This document shows positions 1 to 12,400 of a stretch of 64,000 nt of DNA, piece after piece. The position numbers and the translations under genes are program-made. The notes under the pieces were generated by a model. That model did no database searches and was not told the DNA's origin. It was given only the letters and a program-made list of their open reading frames with translations. Source of the stretch: Amyelois transitella (lineage: Eukaryota; Arthropoda; Insecta; Lepidoptera; Pyralidae); the NCBI RefSeq assembly GCF_032362555.1, contig NC_083509.1, forward strand, positions 9,633,001 through 9,697,000, in the 5' to 3' direction. The stretch's first letter is position 1; each line of letters begins with the position of its first letter.

Positions 1-680
1 CACTCCACTGCATAAGACGGTCCTACACTGCCTACAGAAGCAAGAGGCGCAAGTCTCTCACTAGGACAAGGCGATAATCGACGTTCAGGTAAAGCACACA
101 CCACAGAAGATCCACGTCGTTCTAAGTAAGAGCTTCCTGAGCTCGAACACGTTGCTGAACTCAAACGGCGATCACGAGGACCACCTGAAGCTCGCCGTTC
201 TGCAAATCGCAGGGCAGATCCGGGAAGTGAATCACCGCGTAGTGTTGATAATCTGCGAGGTGGTGCCAGTAAACTTCCGTAACCACCACCATACGATGCA
301 AATCGAGAAGTACGTGGCCAAGGCGGCTCTTCACCAATGGAGGGTCTCGAACGCGCCCGTTCGGATAGTGCTTCTTCGAGAGCCGCTGTCAGCTGGCGCT
401 CTTCTTCCACGGCTTGTTCTTCTGCCACGACTGCCTCAGCTAACTCTACTATTTTCGGATCATTTAAAGCTTTCATTGATTTGCTTCGACTTTTATAAAC
501 AATCAGAAACACCATCAGCGCAAAAAATCCGCCCAACGTGGCAGCTATACGCACACCCGTCATGACGTCATAAGTAGCATAGAATTCGATCCGTACTCGA
601 TCGCGTTCGGCTTGCGAGCGCTCAGTAGAATTCTCGGCTGCACCCACATCACCACCGCCCCATCCATCGCGATGCTCCAT
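1..680 (-). CDS. Unrecognised single-pass membrane protein, partial (3' end off window)
   Basis: An open frame starts at the ATG on the minus strand at 680 and stays open to base 1 (226 codons). An in-frame TGA lies seven codons upstream, so this is the first Met. Residues 1-42 are hydrophilic, with an N-glycosylation sequon (NST). Residues ~43-63 form one hydrophobic segment ending in the basic stop-transfer stretch VYKSRSKS. A Glu/Ala-rich helix-like stretch follows, then a long Ser/Arg/Pro-rich tail (RRLS, ERRAS, ERRGSS-type motifs) that looks cytosolic and phosphorylatable. There is no cleavable signal peptide, which suggests a signal-anchor topology with the N terminus outside. I do not recognise the family. 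The plus-strand frame at 152-565 is its antisense shadow. Confidence 0.6.
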   Translation of the reverse strand, partial: MEHRDGWGGGDVGAAENSTERSQAERDRVRIEFYATYDVMTGVRIAATLGGFFALMVFLIVYKSRSKSMKALNDPKIVELAEAVVAEEQAVEEERQLTAALEEALSERARSRPSIGEEPPWPRTSRFASYGGGYGSLLAPPRRLSTLRGDSLPGSALRFAERRASGGPRDRRLSSATCSSSGSSYLERRGSSVVCALPERRLSPCPSERLAPLASVGSVGPSYAVE

Positions 681-2748
681 CGTAAGGTCAAGTGTTCATG
701 GCCTGTGGACAATACAAAAATACCTTTATACATGTCCTTTTTTATCAATGTTTATCAGTTTGCTTTTTAAGTGGTACAATAAATTTATATGCAAGCTTTT
801 AGATAAAACGTATGTCAAACGTGTGTCGAACAACCTGAATGTAGTACTTGTAGTAAAACAAGGTTTAAGCGGCAACTAACCGCGCAAATTTCAAAAGTTA
901 ATTAATAGTCCTAAACTTATCAAGTGAATACCATATTCCCTTCACAATTTGGTTTACTCCTCCAACCCTCCCAGCACCATCGTTCACATTTTTATAAAAT
1001 AAGAAAGGGAGTGTGTAAATATAGACACCACTACCACCGGAAAAAGTTTTACAATATATATTTTAAAAGCGCTTTATCAAGTTACACCATACATTTAGCA
1101 TTTCACTGACTGGTTTCGTGCTTTTCTCATTCGAAAACTGTTATACAGATAATTTCCTAATATTTAAGGCTCCGAGATTTCAACTGTATACTGTGTTAAC
1201 CTGATTTCAACTGTAATACCGAGAGAGCCTTAGCCAATATTTTGTTGCCATTTCGAGTAGGTAAGGGAGGCAGAGAGACAGACCAAACAACAATGTTGTC
1301 GCTAGGCGATTTCCGTTCGCCCGTTGCAGCGCAATGTCGACGTATCTGGGACACGGCATAGCATAGATTTGCATGATGGTGCTTCGCTTTTTGTATTTAT
1401 ATCAATGTTTTGCGTTTAAGTATTGCTTTTACACGTACGTCTGATATTTGTTTCTCGGAGTAAGTCATTCCGATCACTTTGTTGTCTAAACGGATCTACT
1501 CATTGATGACAATGACGATTTTGACCTACTGTACTGTTCAATAACGACTGCTCTCAATGTGACTGTTCAATATAAACACGAAAATAATAATAATGTTATA
1601 ATTTGTGAAAAACGAAGGATAATAATGTTATAATTTACGGTTTATAGATTATTAAGAATGTGGTTTTAATTTAAGTAATTATGACTATCATAAGCATTTG
1701 GATACTAATTCGTGAAAACTTGATAATAATAATTGTGTTTCAGTTATGATTGTGGTATTATAAACTTTATTAGTTAAAAGCACTGTTAGTTTTCCAGTAA
1801 AATAAATAAAATAAAATAAAAAAAATTTAATGATAACAATCACGATTTCGCAATTTGGCACGCTGTTGCTCTGAAAATACCAGTTATTCTCAATATTACA
1901 AGATACCCTTCTGAAATCGTTAATGTTCCGAAAAAGTATTTAGAGAATCCCATAAATTACATTATCAAGGGCGAAACACCGCTCCGGCCGTTCTCGGCTC
2001 GACATCGTGTAAGGAAATTAGAACATTTTTTTAAATATTTTGCGACTCTTAGCATTTAAAGCACTAATTTTAAGCCCAAATTCTGCAAAATATTTATTAA
2101 ACTATTACGACAATATTAGCAAAACAATTTTCGATGTTACTCACACCTAAAGGGTAAACATGTCAGTAATATTTCGTCGTACATATAAATATTCTGGTGT
2201 GGTAAAACCGCTGATTGGGGTTATAATAAGAACGTTTTATATGATCAGTTTTATGGCAGCACGATGTACACATGCAGTTGTTCTAAATTTCGCAGTGTTT
2301 CGATTCGATATATTGCGCCCAACAAACAATGCTACTAAATATAGCAGTGCAGGCACGAGAAGTGACGACGTTCATTCTCAGATTGTCGAAGAAATGGAGT
2401 CATGTCATAACTAATTAGCAAAAAAGCTTTAAAAAAATAAACAAAATACATTATCGCAATGCAAAAGTTAAAAACAGTTGTAATTAATTAATATAATGCG
2501 CAGATTTATTGATCGGCGTGTATAGACACTAAAATACGGTTTACAATGCAAATAAATAATAATAAATTAATAAATTGGCCATATGGCTAGGATATATATT
2601 TTTGGCATCGGACAATGGACACAAGATTTCCACTAGTATGGGTTAAGAATATCTGAGAGCATAGATCATGGAGAGTTAGTTTTAGTTGAACATAATTGGA
2701 TCCGAAACCAACTTTATCTTTAATGTAGATTCTTTTCAGTTTTATAAT
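681..2748. other. Intergenic, no gene recognised
   Basis: AT-rich DNA upstream of the minus-strand membrane-protein gene, so it should hold that gene's promoter and any 5' untranslated exons. The short open frames at 924-1109 and 2160-2414 show no recognisable domain and no supporting splice structure. An A-rich AAAT/AAAAT simple stretch lies near 1797-1830. Confidence 0.4.
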
Positions 2749-3770
2749 CTATACTCTATACTAATATTATAAAGCTGAAGAGTTTGTTTTGTTTGTTTGT
2801 TTGTTTAAACGCGCTAATCTCAGAAACTACTGAACCGATTTGAATAATTCTTTCACTGTTAGATAGTCTATTTATCGAGGAAGGCTATAGGCTACATTTT
2901 ATCCCGGATTTCCTACGGGAAACGTCAACAATGTAGGTGAAAGTTGAATGAGTCGGCCATCTGCAAGCTTTCCACGCGAACGCTGCGCAAACCAACAAAG
3001 ATATAGTAAAACAATGTACTAAAAGATGTGAAGTACTCATTTTTTGCCACAAAAAAGTCCGCGAGAGTATATATCTATCTCTTAAGGTTTACTTACAATA
3101 ACCACTTTTATGTTCATTTTTTAAGATTATTTTTCATTATAAACATAAGTTATTTTGAAACCAATGTTCTTTAATTCAGTATTAATCCTTATCCTGACGG
3201 CCTCTGTGGCGCAACGGTAGTGCGCTTGTCTGCGACACCGGAGGTCCCGGGTTCGAATCCCGGCCAGGGCATGATAAGAAACGAACTTTTTCTGATTGGC
3301 CTGGGTCTTGGATGTTTATCTATACATATAAGTATTTATTATAAAATATAGTATCGTTGAGTTAGTATCTCGTAACACAAGTCTGGAAATTACTTCGAGG
3401 CTAACTCAATCTGTGTAATTTGTCCCGTATATATTTATATTTATCCAAATAAATATGTTTATTACTTTTGGCTATATTCATGTAGACTAAAATTGCCATT
3501 TACAGTATATAAATCAGACGAATAGGTTTTGAGATATAGTCGTTATAAGCAGTTTGCAGCGAAACATTTAATACGGCGAACCAGCGTTCTTACTAATACG
3601 CGTGACCCCCGTGACGTGAGTTTTGGAGATAATGATGTGGGCCAAGTCGTCGCCAAGTCGCATAACAATTAGCAGCTATAATTGATAAAGCCGAGGAGGA
3701 TGTTTGCAAAAATAAATATGATGCCCAAAATAACTATTCCACGCGGACGAAGTCGCGGGCACAGCTAGTA
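2749..3770 (+). mobile_element. Helitron-like non-autonomous element, interrupted by a SINE
   Basis: The left end reads CTATACTAATATTATAAAG followed by a GTTT-rich stretch. The same start is seen, inverted, at 15.9 kb and 44.0 kb. The right end near 3738-3769 has an imperfect hairpin (CGCGGAC, loop GAA, GTCGCG) about ten bases before CTAG, which is the Helitron 3' signature. There are no terminal inverted repeats and no coding capacity, so it is a non-autonomous copy of the kind common in moth genomes. A tRNA-headed SINE sits inside it at ~3196-3445. Confidence 0.7.
3196..3445 (+). mobile_element. tRNA-derived SINE
   Basis: A tRNA-like head with an A-box-like block (TGGCGCAACGGTAGTGC, ~3207) and a perfect B box (GGTTCGAATCC, ~3250) is followed by a non-tRNA body (CCTGGGTCTTGG and so on). 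It ends in TATATTTATATTTAT simple sequence, a typical SINE tail. The body carries on directly from the head with no mature tRNA 3' end, so this is a SINE and not a functional tRNA gene. A decayed copy of the same family lies on the minus strand at ~12070-12186. Confidence 0.8.
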
Positions 3771-5970
3771 AGTATATAATTTTGGTGTGAACTTTTAGTT
3801 TGTTGCTTTTTAGGGTTCCGTGGACAAATGGTTTTATACATGAAAAGGGTTATGGAGCAGTGTAGAGGGAGCAAAAGAAATTTTTTAATATTGTATCAAG
3901 TGGAAAGCCATAGCCTACACTTTGAGAAATAAGTGTGATGGTACATGAACTGATAGACGATTTGTATAAGAGGTGTATTGTTAGATGTATCTTCTTAAAT
4001 TATATTTATGTTGCTTAAGCATTTTTATGCTATGCTTCTGAAAGTAAATAAAATTACAAAAAAAAAACCCCAACTTCAAACTGATTTTTTTTACATTTTA
4101 GTAAAAAATAAATAAACTTCTACAAATAATTTCGACTTTATAAGTAATAAATTAAAAGGAATATAAACAATTAAATGAAATTAAGTATTTAATTATTTTG
4201 AAGACAATGCCAAGTAAATACTACAAAAACAAATACAAATACATTTTTTACTTTCAGAAAGAGAATGGGAAAGGGGAATATTATTTCCTTCCTGGAAAGA
4301 GAAAAATGGGAATATTTCCTGATCCAAATCCTACTAATGGGTTAGTAGTTCCTCTTATGACTACCATTGGATCATGTTTTAATACATCCAATTGATGATG
4401 GGCCAAATGATGTGTGACAAAGTACAGAAATGAGCACAACTTATCACAGACTGGAAAATTGTGAAAGACAGGTTGACAGAGAAAAAGAAGGATGGATGAA
4501 AGACAGGAAGATGGATAAGACAAAGGATGGTAAAGGTTTCTTTGTTCCTTTCTGCCAGAAGGGCACACTGGTGGATACATAAAACACAATTGTATTATAA
4601 TAAGAATCTATGTGTCTTTGAAAATTTTTAATCAGCAATAAATTAGAAATAAATAATATTATGTGAAAATATTTGAGATAATGTTTGTAAATAGTAAGCT
4701 CTAAAACTACTACACTGATTTTGCACAGAAAAGAGAAGACCTTCACAAGTAACATACTACTTCTTCTGGCTACTTTTTCTGGAAATTCCCATAGGAACAG
4801 GAATATAAATTGAATGTGGGTGGAGCTACAGTTTACTAAGTTCTGTTATAGTTTATAAACCTTTCTCTTGATTGATGTTTATAATGTGTATGGGAAATTT
4901 ATCATATGGCACATACCTTCTTTGTCTTATCTTCACTATCAGCACTTTAAAATGTGACTATCAATAAACTATTAGTACCTAACAACATTTATTTTTTACT
5001 TACATGACTCCCTGTGCACAGATTACAAAAATATCATTAAGAAACAAAACTAATGTTAAAATGAAAGTGAAAAACAAAATATATTAGGCATTATGCAAAA
5101 TTATTTCATTTGATGAGACATACTGTTACTATTAAATATAAAAAGCAAAACTGATGTTAAATAACCAATAGCGACATATAAAGCATTGTCAAGAAATAAA
5201 ACCAAATTCCTGTATAAAACAAGTAAACAAAATTATGAATAAATAATTACCAGTTGAAGAACATGATTCGTAGTCTGTAGAATTTGACGAATGGCAGCAG
5301 TTACGATGATTTATTATAAACATGTCCTTGGTAAATTATAGTTAAATTTTTTAAGCCCATTCATCGAATTAACTCCTGAGTAACTGGTGAACTACATTTT
5401 ATATTTGAAATATAAAATAGATAAAAACAATTAAACGCACCAACAAATCCATAACACATTTGACTATATGCTATCTTAATTCACTCGCATCGTAATATTT
5501 ACAGGATCTGTATATAACCTACAACAATACTTTTAAACAAATGTATTGAACACCAAGAACCACTGCCCAGATTTACATATTTTATTTTGTAAAAAATAAT
5601 AAAAAAAAATCCATTTTTTAACTGCTCCACTTCTTCGCAAATTGAAATTATGACACTGACGTGACGTTAAGTAAAAGTAGATTTTTTTTTTTCGATGCTA
5701 ATGTTGCGTTCTGTTGTTTTCTTTGTCTGTGTGGCCAAATCAATTGCTCCGAAATACCATAAAAGTAAAATTTGGTCTATGGTCAAACATCACTGTCATT
5801 TGTCACTAGTGTGTAGTGTCTAATTAGCAAGCTGATGGCTAGCGGACTGATCTATCTGTTGTTGTTTGTGGTTGTAGGCAGGAATTATAGTTTCATTGTG
5901 ATTTCTATATGTAACGAAGAATTATAATTTTTGTGAATTTGGACATCAAATTACCCATTGTAATAGCAAT
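3771..5970. other. Intergenic, no gene recognised; HPF1 promoter side
   Basis: AT-rich sequence with several oligo-A/T runs. The open frames at 4198-4395 and 4281-4755 are low-complexity and match no family I know. The last ~250 bases before 5971 should contain the HPF1 promoter and 5' UTR. No TATA element could be placed with confidence. Confidence 0.4.
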
Positions 5971-8707
5971 ATGTCACTTGAGTGGAAAAAATATATTGAT
6001 GACCCACGACAAGTCTGCAAGTATGGCGGGAAATGTTATCAAAAAAATCCAGTTCATCATCAAAGTTTTAAACATCCTCCAAATCTAAACAAGGGCAGGG
6101 TTTCGCCGCGCTTCCAGCCCTATATGAGAAAACAGAAAGTAGCACATGATTCATTCCATAGTAAAGATAAAGAGGCAGACATGATTCCAGAACAAAGTAA
6201 ACGGAAAGATGATGAAGTTGGTAGCTCTACTTCTGAACTGAAAGTTGATAATGAAAAGTTTCCCAAGGATCATGTGCCCGTTTTGCCAGAAAATATAACA
6301 TTTTTAGATGTAAGCAAGGATAATAGCGTTTTGAAAGATTTATTTTTAGTAGAAATGCCAACAGATTTCTTTAAATTTTATGAAATGCTTGGTGACTCAC
6401 TGTCTGCTATTGAAAAATCACTGTCGAGTGTTAACTTAGAAATGATCGGGCCTTTCGATTTGCTTCTGGGCAAATTGCCAAAACTAGACAACAAAAGTCT
6501 TTATTTGATTCATTGGAGATTTTTCTATGATCCTCCAGAATTTCAGGTAATAATAATGTACCTACTATATTATTCTTAATCATGTTGTATTCTTCTTATG
6601 TTCATAAAAGTTGTCTAAAGGCATTTGACATGGCTTTATTACTTTCATGTTTTGAATGTTGGTACCAACCGCCTAACATGCCTTCAGAATCACCAAGGAG
6701 CTTGAGAAAATTGTGCCACAGAATTCTCAGACATCTGTGTAATTTTTCATTTATATATTTATCAAAAACTATGAAAAAAAATTTAGAGGTAGGCATACAT
6801 TTTTTTATACATAATTATTCCAGGCAGTATTGAAAAGGAAAGGGAAAAGTGAATTCCACATAGGGTACTATCGAGACAATCCTGACCAGCAGCCGGTATT
6901 TGTAGCCAGTAGCGATAGCGCCAAGGACTGTCATATAACACCCATTTCTGATAATTTATTTGGAGCAGTGTAGTAAGTATCCAAGTCTTATATTTAGGTG
7001 TGTGCTAATCATTTTATTTATTTAAATTTCAAATGTAAACGAAATGTATATAATCTCATTTTCAGTCAGTACCTACAAAAGGAGAAAAAATCATCACCAT
7101 TTGTTTCAATAGCATGTGAGAAGCTAATGGAGAAAATTAAAAAAGCTGCAAGTGATAATGGCTACAGTTTAGAAGAATATAATATGAAAAAGAGATGGGC
7201 GGTGGCTGTGACAAAAACATTTCATGGGGCTGGCATTGTGGTGCCTGTTGAAAAGAAAACACAAGTGGGATACAGGCATTTGGTTGAAAAAGATGGTAAG
7301 ACCTTTTCACTGACCTTTTGTTTTTAAATCAACTAGAAAGAGTCAGAATGGTGAGGCCTTAAGAAAGAAGAATGAAGGAAGAATGGGAAACCTTACCGTG
7401 ATCAAAAAAAAGGCAAAAGTTCCGGTCAAGAGTACCTGAAGCTGCTGAGCTTGCATGAAGTGAGTTAAGAATGCAGATGTTGCAAAGAAGTATGCAGAGA
7501 TTGTGGCATATCAGAAAAAGGAGTGATTTTATGTATGTAAAATACCTCGATTAAAAGGCCAAAACATTGTTAGGAAATCTGCACATTCAGGCAACTAGAT
7601 GTGTAACCATATGATCTTATATGAGTTAGGTTCCACTGCAAAGGTAACGAAGGTAGTAGCCAACAGTCTTGAAAATACTGATAGACCTTGTTCAGCTGTT
7701 TGGTTTAATGATGGAATTGATATTCAAATAATGATAAATGCTAGAAGATTGATAACATAAATTCATCAATTCCCATGCATGCAAGGATGTAAAACTAACA
7801 TTAACAGATGGACTGATGAATCTGAGTTGTTAACATCAGTTTTGTACTCTTGATGTAAGTCTATTAAATAATCACATTTCTAAAAATAATAGATTTTTCT
7901 TTACAGGTAAAATAAAGCAACTTTTCACCCAGTTAGAGAATGCACAATCTGATTCTGACCGGGACAGAATACTATCAGAACTTCAACCAGTGATAACATA
8001 TGCAAACATAGCTGTAGATGAGTGTGACTTCGGTACTGGTCTAGAACTTGGCATAGATTTGTTCTGCTCTGGACTTAAAGTACTGGAGGGAAATACCGTA
8101 TGCAGTTTAACATCTGCTTATTCCTTGCTAAAAAGAGATGCTTTTGCTAAAATTATTGAGGTAAGAATGGTTATATTCTTGAAATATTTCAGAATGGCTT
8201 CTGTAAAAGTCATATAACTTCTTCTATAGTTTATTGGTGTAAATTATTTTATCGTTAGTTGGTTTATTTTACAATTTTCTTTGATTTTTTTAATCAGTTT
8301 TTTATGATAATTTAAGCGCGTTTGAACTTTATCTACTTGGTGGTACGCAAGATGTGGCCTAAGGTGGTGGTCGCAAGCTCAAATAATGCCTATTCACTCT
8401 TGCCTTGAAAATCCCCAAGTTCTTTGTATCAGGGAAGAGAGATGGCGGGGCAGGAAATCCAAATCACACATTTAAAGATTTTGCGAAGGGTGGGGATAAC
8501 GACCATGTACGGGTGGAATTCCTGCCCAAAACACGGCGTGACTTTAATCCTGCAATCAGTTCTAATGGCTTAAAGCAGATGTGATGCTAGTAGCCCTTCT
8601 GGAAATAATTTCTAAAGAAATACCTGCTAAAGAATGGATTTGTTCTGTTACAGGTTCATATGAAGTACCGTAGACGAGGGTCGAATATGTCAATACTGAA
8701 TTGGTGA
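5971..8707 (+). CDS. HPF1: Histone PARylation factor 1, with N-terminal PBZ zinc finger
   Basis: Five exons join in phase: 5971-6546, 6824-6972, 7066-7295, 7907-8160 and 8654-8707, giving 420 residues. HPF1 binds PARP1/2 at DNA breaks, completes their active site and directs ADP-ribosylation to serine on histones. Residues 16-35 match the PBZ (poly-ADP-ribose-binding) finger: C16, C22, a His pair at 29-30 and H35, with the C-x-Y-G-G-x-C core. The body has the family's [11 protein letters not shown] and [11 protein letters not shown] blocks. Near the C terminus lies [13 protein letters not shown]. Its D356-E357 pair corresponds to the human Asp283/Glu284, the catalytic glutamate. Human HPF1 lacks the PBZ finger and is shorter; insect forms carry it. 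All introns are GT-AG. Intron 3 holds two decayed retroelement pieces. A polyadenylation signal AATAAA lies at 8771. Confidence 0.93.
7335..7550 (+). mobile_element. Decayed 3' end of the RTE-like element
   Basis: This stretch in HPF1 intron 3 matches, with many substitutions, the 3' coding end and tail at 24405-24600: the GGTCAAGAGTACC, GAGCTTGCATGAAG and GCAGAGATTGTGGCA blocks, then GTGATTTTATGTATGTA. It is a short 5'-truncated, dead insertion. Confidence 0.7.
7595..7790 (-). repeat. Decayed copy of the ~260-bp interspersed repeat
   Basis: Blocks such as CCAACAGTCTTGAAAA, GTTCAGCTGTTTGG and ATGATGGAATTGATATTCAAAT match the well-preserved copies (for example 46000-46200), but the rest has drifted. 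It lies in HPF1 intron 3 just after an RTE 3' fragment. Confidence 0.6.
8335..8640. repeat. Probable old interspersed repeat in HPF1 intron 4
   Basis: Sequence of the type GATGTGGCCTAAGGTGG ... ATGCCTATTCACTCTTG has the look of a retroelement 3' untranslated region seen widely in moth genomes, but no second copy occurs in this window. Assignment rests on recall of the family pattern, so it is weak. Confidence 0.3.
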
Positions 8708-9476
8708 ATATTTATTTGGTATTTAAGTATTTTTATAATGTTAATTTATTTACTATAACAATATAAGTTCAATAAATTGTCTACTTAATTTATTTAATCT
8801 TTTTTTTTTACTTCTAATTAAAACTGTGAAATAATGAACGAACATAATGTCTCTTGCACAACCCCTTTTCTTGGTGGGCAGTGAAATGATGAATTTCTTC
8901 ACTTCCAAAATTTAAAGTAAATTAATTATGTGTTGCAGCACAAATGATACTTGTATACTGGCGTTTTTAGCACTAATCAGGAAAAAGTAATTAGAGATTA
9001 ATGTCAATTGACCGACTGACCTTGTGACTTTTATTTTGTTATGATTAGCTTTTACACAGGACTTCGCTCCCATACAGCCAGTGATACTCCTGAAGGTCTA
9101 TTCTACCTCTGTTCCAAATTGGTCCAGTAGTTTTTTAATGATTATTTGTTACAAACAAAAATTGTTTTATTCACATTTACAGCGTCTGTGACCATGATCT
9201 TGGAGTAAATCTAGGTTTTAAACGAAGCTACTCCCATCTGAACTCCGTAAGTTAGAATTTAACGGTTTCCTCGTGATGTTTATTGGGTTCTTTAACCGCT
9301 CGGCCACCGCCGCTTCTAAGTCTATAGTTTAGTTGGATGAGTGTTTTATGTATGAAAAGAAAACTAATTTTACCGGAAATAACTTTAATGTTCTCTCAAA
9401 AAAATATTACTTGTGTCAATGTCGATATAATGAAATTGTTGATATGAAAATTTATTGTGTAATGATTCTTAAGTGC
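8708..9476. other. Convergent intergenic region HPF1/Rrp1
   Basis: Holds the HPF1 3' UTR with AATAAA at 8771 and, for Rrp1 on the minus strand, AATAAA (TTTATT at 9451-9456) about 20 bases past its stop. About 9050-9170 is a decayed repeat fragment (CTGAAGGTCTATTCTACCTCTG) that recurs in LARS1 intron 9 at ~30185-30245. Confidence 0.5.
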
Positions 9477-12400
9477 CTATTTTGGTTTGTCAGCACTGCT
9501 CAGATGCAGGAAGAGGGTTATTGGGCAGTGATCGCTGCCATAGACTTGGTCCCTGATGATGCTATCACATAGTGACGGCAGGAGCCTCTCGGACACTATG
9601 AAGTAGTCTAGGCGCCTGAAATGAACAGAAAACATGACACATTAGATCCATTCAAAATATTCTCAGTAGTTCTTATATGATCTATATATAAAAAGAAACA
9701 AAATAATTATAAAAAACGGCAAAAGAAATCTTTCTTCCCCCGTGGCATGGCATGGCACGCGCGGCGCCATTTTTATAGCACGAAAAACTATCGCTATCCC
9801 GTTTCACGTCATAATAAAAAGCGAAACAGCGATAGTTTTTCATTACGTTGCCAAGTGGCCGAAAGGAAACATCAATGTAGGTACTTACCATCCCACATTT
9901 TTCGATCGGCTATTTTTCATATACGTCCAGAAGGTATATGCTCCGGTCTTGTCAGGGTTGAGATGGCGGAAGGTGTCGACAAAGCCATCGCCGAGTAAGT
10001 CGCTCATGCCAGTTCTCTCTTCAATGGTGAATCCAGCATTTTTTTTGTTAGTCTTAGGATTGGCCAAATCTGGAAAAAGTTAAGATTTTAAAGAAAAACT
10101 TTGCATACTTACGAAAATAACTCTCAACAATTCGACAATATTGAGATAATATAGTTAAACATCAATAACATGTTTGTAACATACCAATTTCTTCATGTGA
10201 CACGTTCATATCGCCGCATATTATCACAGGTTTTTTCTTATCTAAATCCTTAACGAATTTTCGGAATTCCTCGTTCCATTTCAGTCTCTTAGGGAGGGTG
10301 ACTAGGTTTCGACCAGCATTAGGAACATAAGTGCATATCAAATAAAAATGTTCATATTCAGCAGTAATTATACGGCCTTCACTGTCCAACTCTTCATCTT
10401 GTAGTCCATACTGGACATTCATCGCGAGTTTTGTAGTATAGATGCCAACGCCCGCATAACCATCCTTTTCACTACCGACCCAGTAAGAATGATAGCCTGG
10501 CAAATTGGCTACGTCATCTGGTAGTTTCTCCTGAGCACATTTGGTCTCCTGCAGGCACAGAATATCTGGTTTTTCATATTTTATGTAATCAAGACCACCT
10601 TTATTCAACCATGCTCTTATACCATCAACATTCCAACTAGCAATTTTGAAATTCCACTCCTTATCCTGCTTATTTTTCGAGGAATTGGAAAAATCTAATG
10701 AGTCATAATCTGTTGATGCTTTGTTTTTGGGTGGTGCAGTTTTAGTATCTTCAGATAGAGCTGAAATATTTGTAAAAATAGTTTAATACTCGTATCAAAC
10801 AAGACCAAATGACAGAATAAGGTATTGTAAAAAAAATAAGACAAAGGAGAACCATTCCATTGCATATTAATTAAAATTTTAGTATGTTAGTAATTGTCAT
10901 AAGAATTGTAATAATAAATGGTTATATTGTTATTTGTTAAAAATGCCCCCAAAGGTATTATACTACATAATGTTGAACCACAAAATTATTATTGAATTAG
11001 AAAGGTCAATGACGTTATATTTGAAAATCGACCATAAGATTCTCGGCCTATGTTCTGGGGGCAAACTTTAGAGGTAGTCTCACTAAGTTATGATCTGGTC
11101 ACCAATAATGACGCCACAACAATTAAGAGGAGCACTGCAAAAACTTACCTGTGCTTTCTGCAGTGAAGCATTATTTCCAGGGACCCCAGCGCCAATTTTT
11201 GCCAAAATTTCCAGAATGTTCAGATATTTCAGAACTTAATTTTTTAAGAAATTTGTACAATAAAATTTTTGCAGCGCTCTTTTTTACCGAGCATTTATTT
11301 TTTATGGTATGAATATCAGATAATAACCTTAAGTTCATCTAGATAAAGAGATATAGGTTAATGTGTGATATATGTATGTATCAAGTTTAAACAAATCAGC
11401 TCATTATGCAAACATTACATACCTTTCATTTATGAAATACATAATAATACAAAGTTTGTTACAGTCAGTTTAATTAATTAATAAACAAGATAGAAAAGAA
11501 TAAATCAGGCAATCTAATGAAGTTTAAGGGCTGGTCGATTTTAAAATTTAACATCACCAATAAAACAGGTGTAAATGATTAGAAAACCATTTATTAAGTA
11601 GTAAAGAAAACATTCATTCATAATAATAAAGTACAAAACAATTATTGTCAAACACCTCACCACTAGTTAACACTAACAACATTTATACATATTTACCCCT
11701 CTTCTTTTTCTTTGGTTCCCCTGTGTCTTGCATATCTTGAGACTCATCGTCGACTGCTGGAGTTTCCGCTGACCTTTTTTTTGGAGCCCGCTTGCCCTTG
11801 GCAGGCTTTATTTCTTCTTCCACCTCATCTGTTTCTTCAACAGCCTTTGCATCACCTGAATTTGAATCAGATTTAGCCAGTTTTCAAAGTTTTCTATAGC
11901 AAATTTGATGATCAGTTAATAAAAATAAGCTGTTTCTTAATGGTATTTATTGTGATAGATTATCTACTGGAGCTGCTCTAATGGCAATTCTTTTTTTTTT
12001 TTGTTAAATTTAATTTTTATTTTTGAAATTAGTGCACTAAGAACAAAATACTAATAGCAGCATATTATATAATAACCAAGACCCAGGACAATGGGAGAAA
12101 GTTTGTTTCTCAACATTGGTTGGATTTTATACCAGGGACCTCCTGTGTCACAGACAAGTGCACTAATGCTGCGCAAAAGAGGCAGTCAATTGTATCATAT
12201 TATCAGTAAAGCATTATCATTATTATAAAATTATATAATACCTACCATTTCCTTTTTCTTCTGTTTGTTCATCTTCTTCCTTGTCTTGAGGCACCTCTTC
12301 TTTAGGTTTCTTACCCCTTCCTTTCCGGCCTTTAGCCTCTTTCTTTTTAGGCTCCTCCACAACCTTTTCTTCTTCACTCTCTGGTGTTTTCTCTTTCACT

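Noticed and set aside
152-565. 137-residue plus-strand open frame at the left edge
   Set aside because: It is antisense to the membrane-protein frame and has a low-complexity, domain-free translation.
3199-3271. Functional tRNA gene
   Set aside because: A and B boxes are present, but the sequence continues into a SINE body and tail, and no closed acceptor stem could be drawn.
4198-4755. Overlapping frames on both strands near 4.2-4.7 kb
   Set aside because: Low-complexity Lys- or Ser/Phe-rich translations with no family match.
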